Assembly: GCF_019703515.2 (NCBI RefSeq)
Contig: NC_059379.1
Location: forward strand, 20,765,380-20,829,379
DNA from: Myxocyprinus asiaticus
Lineage: Eukaryota; Chordata; Actinopteri; Cypriniformes; Catostomidae
Direction of reading: 5' to 3'
DNA: 64,000 bases
Positions 59,551 to 64,000 of the stretch are shown here, piece after piece. The translations under genes and the position numbers were made by a program. How positions within the stretch are numbered: position 1 is the stretch's first letter; every line of letters begins with the position of its first letter. Below the pieces are notes generated by a model. The model was not told where the DNA came from. It saw nothing but the letters and a program-made list of their open reading frames with translations, and made no database searches.

Positions 59551-61175
59551 CTAGGCTCCATCTCTCCTCCAGGCTGGGTCCGGTCACAATACTTCATCCA
59601 CGTCACATGCCATGTTCTCCCTTGCCAGACACCATGGAAAGAACCTCCTTGTATAGCGTATCCAACCTTGGATGGAGGCAGCGTCAGTGTCTCCACATGC
59701 CTCCTCCATTGCCTGGAGAAGTGTCATGTTGACACAGGGACGACGATCATACACTTTCCAGTGCCATGTGAAGAAAAATTCCTCAATAGGGTTTAAGAAA
59801 GTGAATATGGAGGCAGGTAGACAACAGAAAAATGGGGATGAGTAACAAACCAGTTTTGGACCTGATGGGCACGATGAAAACTGACATTATCCCAGATGAT
59901 GACAAATCTTGCCTGGTCTTCATTCTGCAGACCTTGAACAAGCATATCATGAACAGCATCCAGAAAACGTATGATATGATCAGTGTTATAGGGGCCAAGT
60001 GTGGCGTGATGGTGCAGGACACCATTCTGTGTAATTGCAGCACACATTGTAATGTTTCCACCACGTTGTCCCAATGACATTTCTCCCCCTTCTTCTGGTT
60101 TTGCTGAGATTGAAGCCCACCTCATCCACATAAATGTATTCATGGATGATGGCATGGGCATCCATCTCAAATTCTCTGTAAAAGACAAAAGAATATGTAG
60201 ATCAGTATATGCACGATCCAATAGCCTGACTTGGTAGGTGCAAGTCTGATATATTGGAGAAAGTGTTGTATGCATACATCCACAAAGTCACGTCAAAGGT
60301 TCTTGACTCTGTCACAGTTCCTTTCAAATGGGACCTTGTACAGCCGTTTCATTCTCAATTGATTTTTCTGGAGGACACAATGTATTGTTGAGGGGCTCAC
60401 AGCATTTATGTTAGCCAAAATTGTGGCATCATTAAGGATATGATTGCGTATTTGGCGAATTGTTATAGCGTTATTGGCCAAAACTAAATTCACGATAGCA
60501 GTCTCTTGCTCTTCAGTGAACATGTGACCTCACCCACCATGAAACCTTCGCCTTTCCACTCTGTAGAAGATTCAAGAACAGTGTAAGTGTGTGCCATAAC
60601 CTGTAACGTAATACTGTATATACTATTTTATACAATATAGTCAGAATGTCTTACAGTCAGCTGTACTGTTGTACAGTATGATAACCCACCAGACTGTGAC
60701 CAATCATGCAGTGCACTGCAGTAAATGGATGCATGGGTGCTAAAAGATATGTATTATAGTATACCATATGTTATGCTGTATGTTAGAACATGTGTTCATT
60801 ACAGTAGATTGTTACTTACCTGTTCTCATTTCTAAAGGTTAGAATTATACCCGCCACTGTAAATCGACTCAAATTAGGCTGGACTCTCTGTCCAGCCTCT
60901 CTCATTGTTAAACCGTGGTTGATCACATGATCAATGTAGCACTGTAGCCCTAATCTCATCAGAGACCACTCTTCTTGTTCCTGGTCTTTGTCCTCCTCTT
61001 CCCCGTCCAACTCGTCCTCTTCCTCCCCTTGCTCCCCTTCCAACTCCTCCTCTTACTCCTCTTACTCCTCTTTGAACTCCTCCTCCTCCTCCTCCTCCTC
61101 CTCCTCTAATTTGAACTCTGCCTCATCCTCTGGCTCTCCCTCCAACTCCCCTTAATCTGTCTGCATTGTTTGCAT
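59551..61175 (-). pseudogene. IS630/Tc1-like DDE transposase, multi-exon, broken
   Basis: Reading the minus strand: an acidic Glu-rich N-terminus expanded by a (CTC)n tract (61078-61107) with in-frame TAA codons; an HTH block (HVINHGLTMREAGQRVQPNL) ending at a consensus donor GTAAGT (about 60820); an acceptor near 60567 leading to VERRRFHGG, TGA, then MFTEEQETAIVNLVLANNAI; a probable small intron at about 60180-60277 (GTATGC...TTTTACAG). The catalytic part follows: first Asp in YIYVDEVGFNL, a one-base insertion near 60073, QRGGNITMCAAITQNG, second Asp in VIIWDNVSFHRA, then a one-base shift before FLNPIEEFF, and a stop at 59551-59553. Spacing from second Asp to Glu is 35 residues. It is inactive through at least two shifts and three stops. 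Confidence 0.75.
61078..61107. repeat. (CTC)n microsatellite within the transposase
   Basis: About ten CTC units, encoding poly-Glu on the minus strand in the acidic N-terminal region. Confidence 0.9.
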
Positions 61176-61580
61176 CCATTGTTCAAAACCTATAACTTGA
61201 CCTTTGGCCTATTTATAGGCCTATTCTAAAGCCATGATTGGTTGATGTTAAGTAAAGCAATGAGTGTTTGCACATGTGAGGAGTTAGTGTGAGGCACTGA
61301 TGAATTAGTGTGGCATTTTGATTGGTTGTGTTTGAAAAAGGAAATCAAGATACTTCCTGTTAGATTTTTGTGTGTTACATAGAGAATTGTGTGTTGTGTT
61401 TTGCAAAAAGTGTTTTATGAAATTGAAAACTGAGTCGTAGACCGAGAATTAGTGTATGGTTTTGCAGATTTGGTGTGTGGTTCTGGTGTTTGAGTGTCAG
61501 GTTTCAGAAATTGTGTGACAAGTAAGAATTTTGTGTGTAAGCAGACAATGAGTGAGTTTTTGAAATTCCCAAGTTCCCTG

Positions 61581-62357
61581 TAGATGTTCAGACTAAGCTG
61601 GACAGAAAAGAATGCATCAAATCAAATCAAAATCATAAGAACACTGTATGAAAATATTGCTCAGTTTAAGATATAAGACATATAATGCTAAACTAACATT
61701 AAAATATTTAAAATATTTTTACAGGTATCCATCTAATCATTTCTGGTGATACAGTGATATGCATTGTTCATATGATATAAGGGGAATATGCACAGACCGA
61801 GTGCCGTTTACAAGCGAAAACAGTCCAAAACAGTTGTAAACAAAGACGTCATTGGATTTTGATGTGAGAGGAAAAGAGGATGCCATGTTGGATGGCATGA
61901 GGGTGAGTAAATCATAAGAGAATTTTCATTTTTGGGCAAACTTTTCCTTTAATGTAGATGTAGCCTTAGCATTAACTTATAGGACATTGAAAATGTATAA
62001 AATGACATAATTTGACAGGAAATTGCTTATGCTTTTTGTGTCTTTCTTAACTATTTGCAGCTTTATCAAGAAATTGGTTTTCTGTATAAATCTCTTAATG
62101 TGTGCCGCTGCTTTTGAGAAGGTCTTGGAAACATTGCATCTAGTGTGCTACAGCTTGCTCAAGAGAAATCTCCCTTAGCAAAGCTGCACAAGGAGACTAG
62201 AGAAGAATCTCTCACTGAATATCATTCTGGTAATTGATTCTAATTATTGATAATTGATTCCGGTAATTGGCTATTGACATCAGTCTTCATCCTCTTAGTT
62301 AATCCTAGTCTTTCTTTGGATGGATTCATACATATTTATATGTGTCTTATATTTTAG
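61581..62357. other. Intergenic or intronic DNA with MITE fragment
   Basis: 61880-61953 has GGCATGAGGGTGAGTAAATC and TTTTCATTTTTGGGCAAACT, one end of the common MITE. Upstream exons of the gene at 62358 may lie here, but none could be supported. Confidence 0.4.
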
Positions 62358-62437
62358 TTATTAATTTCAAAGCAGCTCTCCTGATGTTGCCATCCTTGTT
62401 CAGGGAGAAACTTGAAAATTTCATTGTGCTTGGGGAG
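62358..62437 (+). CDS. Uncharacterised fish protein, penultimate exon
   Basis: A polypyrimidine-poor but usable acceptor (TTATATTTTAG, ending 62357) and donor GTGCGT (62438-62443) bound 80 nt. Entering with two bases of a split codon it reads INFKAALLMLPSLFREKLEN and FIVLGE, ending in phase 0. Joined to the next exon it gives ...FIVLGE-NEPSSPYPTVQL. The wording fits a multi-copy teleost family of unknown function that I recall with a conserved LP-S-F-E----LF-LGE---S-YPT pattern. Role and name are unknown. Confidence 0.55.
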
Positions 62438-62665
62438 GTGCGTATATGGTCCTCTGTTTGTTTATTAATTTTATGTATGTGATAATTAAAAAGTAAAAAT
62501 AATAAAAATCTGCATTTAGAGTTGTGCCACATTTATACAAGGTGAATATTAATTACTATTCAAGCATATATATTGTGTCTGTCCATAATTTGTTAAGTAA
62601 CCTTAAGTAAAAAAAAAAAAAAAAAATTGACTGATAGAAATTCTTATGTGTCCTCTGTCATTTAG

Positions 62666-62962
62666 AATGAACCGTCATCGCCATATCCAACTGTTCAGCT
62701 ACCAGAGGTCACTGACTGGAAGTCTGTGTTTACAAGAAGAGTCACTGCAGTGGTCAGAGCTGATGGGTTGGAGATCTGCAGGGCTAGTGGTGTGGATGAA
62801 GGGGCTCTTGCTGCATTTTGTTCTTACTTTGTCTTCAACCTGGCATATCCATCTCACTTAAAGAATACTCTGATATTTCTTCAGCGGTATGTTCTGAAAC
62901 TTGCTGTGGATGGTGACAAGCCTCTGCCTACCCCAGTGACCAGAGTCATTAACCGCTTATAA
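62666..62962 (+). CDS. Uncharacterised fish protein, last exon
   Basis: Acceptor TGTCATTTAG (ending 62665) opens a frame of 98 codons to TAA at 62960-62962. It reads NEPSSPYPTVQLPEVTDWKS, then VTAVVRADGLEICRASGVDE, FCSYFVFNLAYPSHLKNTL, FLQRYVLKLAVDGDKPLPTP and VTRVINRL. It begins in phase 0, matching the previous exon. No enzyme motif, zinc finger or membrane segment is seen; the C-terminal half looks helical (YPSHLKNTLIFLQRYVLKLA). The pattern is that of a teleost-expanded family of unknown function, and upstream exons are not identified. The gene could be a decaying extra copy, but these two exons have no stops or shifts. Confidence 0.6.
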   Translation, partial: NEPSSPYPTVQLPEVTDWKSVFTRRVTAVVRADGLEICRASGVDEGALAAFCSYFVFNLAYPSHLKNTLIFLQRYVLKLAVDGDKPLPTPVTRVINRL

Positions 62963-63216
62963 TAACATCTACCAAAAATGCCTCACCCATTCTGTTGTCC
63001 AAAATGTTCTCGGAGAACATTCACACTTGTTATATTTATTCAACACATAGGTCTCGTTCATGCACATGAAGCAAATTTTTCAGTAATTATTTTTCATACT
63101 GTGTGACATGTGAGGAAGACTGGACTGTCCTCTCACCAGGTGAGGAGTCTGATTACCAGGCATTAGATACATATGTTGTTGATGACAAAAAGGATCAAAA
63201 AAGGATCAAAATGTCT
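62963..63216. other. Presumed 3' UTR or spacer
   Basis: Directly follows the stop codon; no clear AATAAA signal was found before the next repeat. The frame at 63103-63291 runs into that repeat and has no recognisable motif. Confidence 0.35.
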
Positions 63217-63218
63217 CT

Positions 63219-63413
63219 GTCACTGGGGTGGTACCCTAAAGATACAAAGGTATACCTTTTAATAAGGTCCATTTTTGTACCTTCTACGTAGAGTGCACGA
63301 TTGTACCTTAGGGTACACAATTGCCTCTCAAATGGTACAAAGTTATAAGGTACAAATTTGTTCCTCAATTAGAGGTACAAAAAAGTTCCCCTTAAAGGTA
63401 CCACCCCAGCGAC
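63219..63413. repeat. Palindromic GGGGTGGTACC element
   Basis: GTCACTGGGGTGGTACCC at 63219 and its complement GGTACCACCCCAGCGAC at 63397-63413 are inverted arms of 23 bp (20 match). The interior contains further GGTAC/GTACC words in both orientations. The right end may extend to about 63439 (CCTGAGAGTGTAA). It resembles a small fold-back MITE of fish genomes. Confidence 0.6.
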
Positions 63414-63761
63414 GGGCACTTTTTTTCCTGAGAGTGTAATATCAATCGTTTTAATGGGTTGCGCCATTTTTCGTCTCGCTCTGCTGGCAACTTCTTGGGA
63501 AGAATGCTGGGGTTTTGGTTATCCAAAGGGTTTTTGACATACCCTAGGTTTTTGTGAAACGCTGTTTGTAGTCTGTAGTAAAATAAAGCAAACAACAACC
63601 AAATACCATATTAAACAGACAACCACTAATAACAACAAGAACTGAAAACATGTTAAATTAATGACCATTTTGCCCCCTTTACATTTTTAGAGAGTGCAGC
63701 GGTGTGACAATGATAAAAGCAAGGGTGGCTTGAAACTTTAAAAACTGGAAAATGTATCCCT
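63414..63761. other. Spacer, no gene recognised
   Basis: No exon, RNA gene or bounded mobile element is supported. Confidence 0.4.
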
Positions 63762-64000
63762 AAAGGGCTATCATTTCCATTTTTGGGGGAACTTTCATCA
63801 TTTACTCACCCTCATGCCATCCCAGATGTATATGACTTTCTTCTGCAGAATGGAAACGAAGATTTTTTTAGAAAATCATCTCAGCACTGTTGGTCCATTT
63901 AAATGCACTGTGACACTCCAAAAATGCACATAAAGGCAGCACAAGTAATCCATACAACTCCAGTGATTTAATCCATGTCTTCTGAATTGATATGATAGGT
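63762..64000. repeat. Common fish MITE, running off the window
   Basis: It contains TTTTTGGGGGAACTTTCATC and ATTTACTCACCCTCATGCC, the TCACCCTCATG-type family seen elsewhere here, followed by GACTTTCTTCTGCAGAATGG. The right end is outside the window. Confidence 0.55.

Larger units (their letters stand above)
59286..61580 (-). mobile_element. IS630/Tc1-like transposon with spliced transposase
   Basis: The left edge reads TA-CAGTTTTTTT (TA at 59284-59285) and the right edge ends CCCTG-TA (TA at 61581-61582), i.e. CAG...CTG between TA dinucleotides. A CTGCTTACACA word lies near both ends in inverted orientation, but long inverted repeats are not preserved. The interior carries a minus-strand DDE transposase in several exons. 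Boundaries are inferred from the TA/CAG pattern. Confidence 0.55.

Noticed and set aside
59783..60064. 93-codon minus-strand frame with hydrophobic stretches
   Set aside because: It overlaps the DDE transposase in another frame; the transposase frame has the recognisable WDNVSFHRA motif.

Overview
The window is teleost nuclear DNA, most likely from a cyprinid-type fish. It is AT-rich and rich in microsatellites. Coding exons are short and far apart, and most recognisable sequence is transposon-derived: Tc1/mariner, DIRS, L1-like LINE, gypsy LTRs, hAT and many short inverted-repeat elements. The species is inferred from repeat flavour and protein similarity, not proven.

The main host gene lies on the minus strand and spans most of the window: the 5' part of an actin-binding LIM protein gene, best matched to ablim2. 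A first exon with the start ATG is at 57756-57765 (plus 5' UTR). Exon 2 (33657-33812) and exon 3 (7905-8088) encode the N-terminus, LIM1 and most of LIM2. Splice sites and phases join cleanly (1, 1, 2), and the gene continues beyond position 1. A second possible first exon at 42939-42954 has a start ATG, a strong donor of the same phase and an upstream MEF2/TATA-like site, suggesting an internal alternative promoter. A second, unnamed gene end lies on the plus strand at 62358-62962.

Layout: 32-270 short inverted-repeat element; 655-6162 decayed DIRS tyrosine-recombinase retrotransposon ending in a long hairpin; 7905-8088 ablim2 exon 3; 10419-11914 Tc1 element very close to the Sleeping Beauty type; 11946-12464 Tc1 remnant; 17703-19627 3' part of a gypsy-like element carrying a coding minisatellite and no pol; 21747-22534 nested Tc1/MITE pieces; 26103-26937 Tc1 element with about 117-bp inverted repeats; 29527-32689 a 17-bp-TIR DNA transposon containing an L1 remnant that itself contains a solo LTR; 32703-33201 Tc1 remnant; 33657-33812 ablim2 exon 2; 39333-40490 hAT-type element with a perfect 8-bp target duplication; 42939-43220 candidate alternative first exon; 44209-44612 Tc1 deletion derivative; 48414-51337 5'-truncated L1 with 10-bp target duplication, interrupted by a solo LTR; 55020-55229 second copy of the 33 kb Tc1 end; 57756-58160 ablim2 first exon and presumed promoter; 59286-61580 intron-containing IS630/Tc1-like transposase remnant; 62358-62962 gene end; 63762-64000 MITE running off the window.

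The biology is one actin/Z-disc-type adaptor gene with two introns of about 24 and 26 kb that serve as a landing field for layered transposon insertions. All transposase, RT and recombinase genes seen here are broken.
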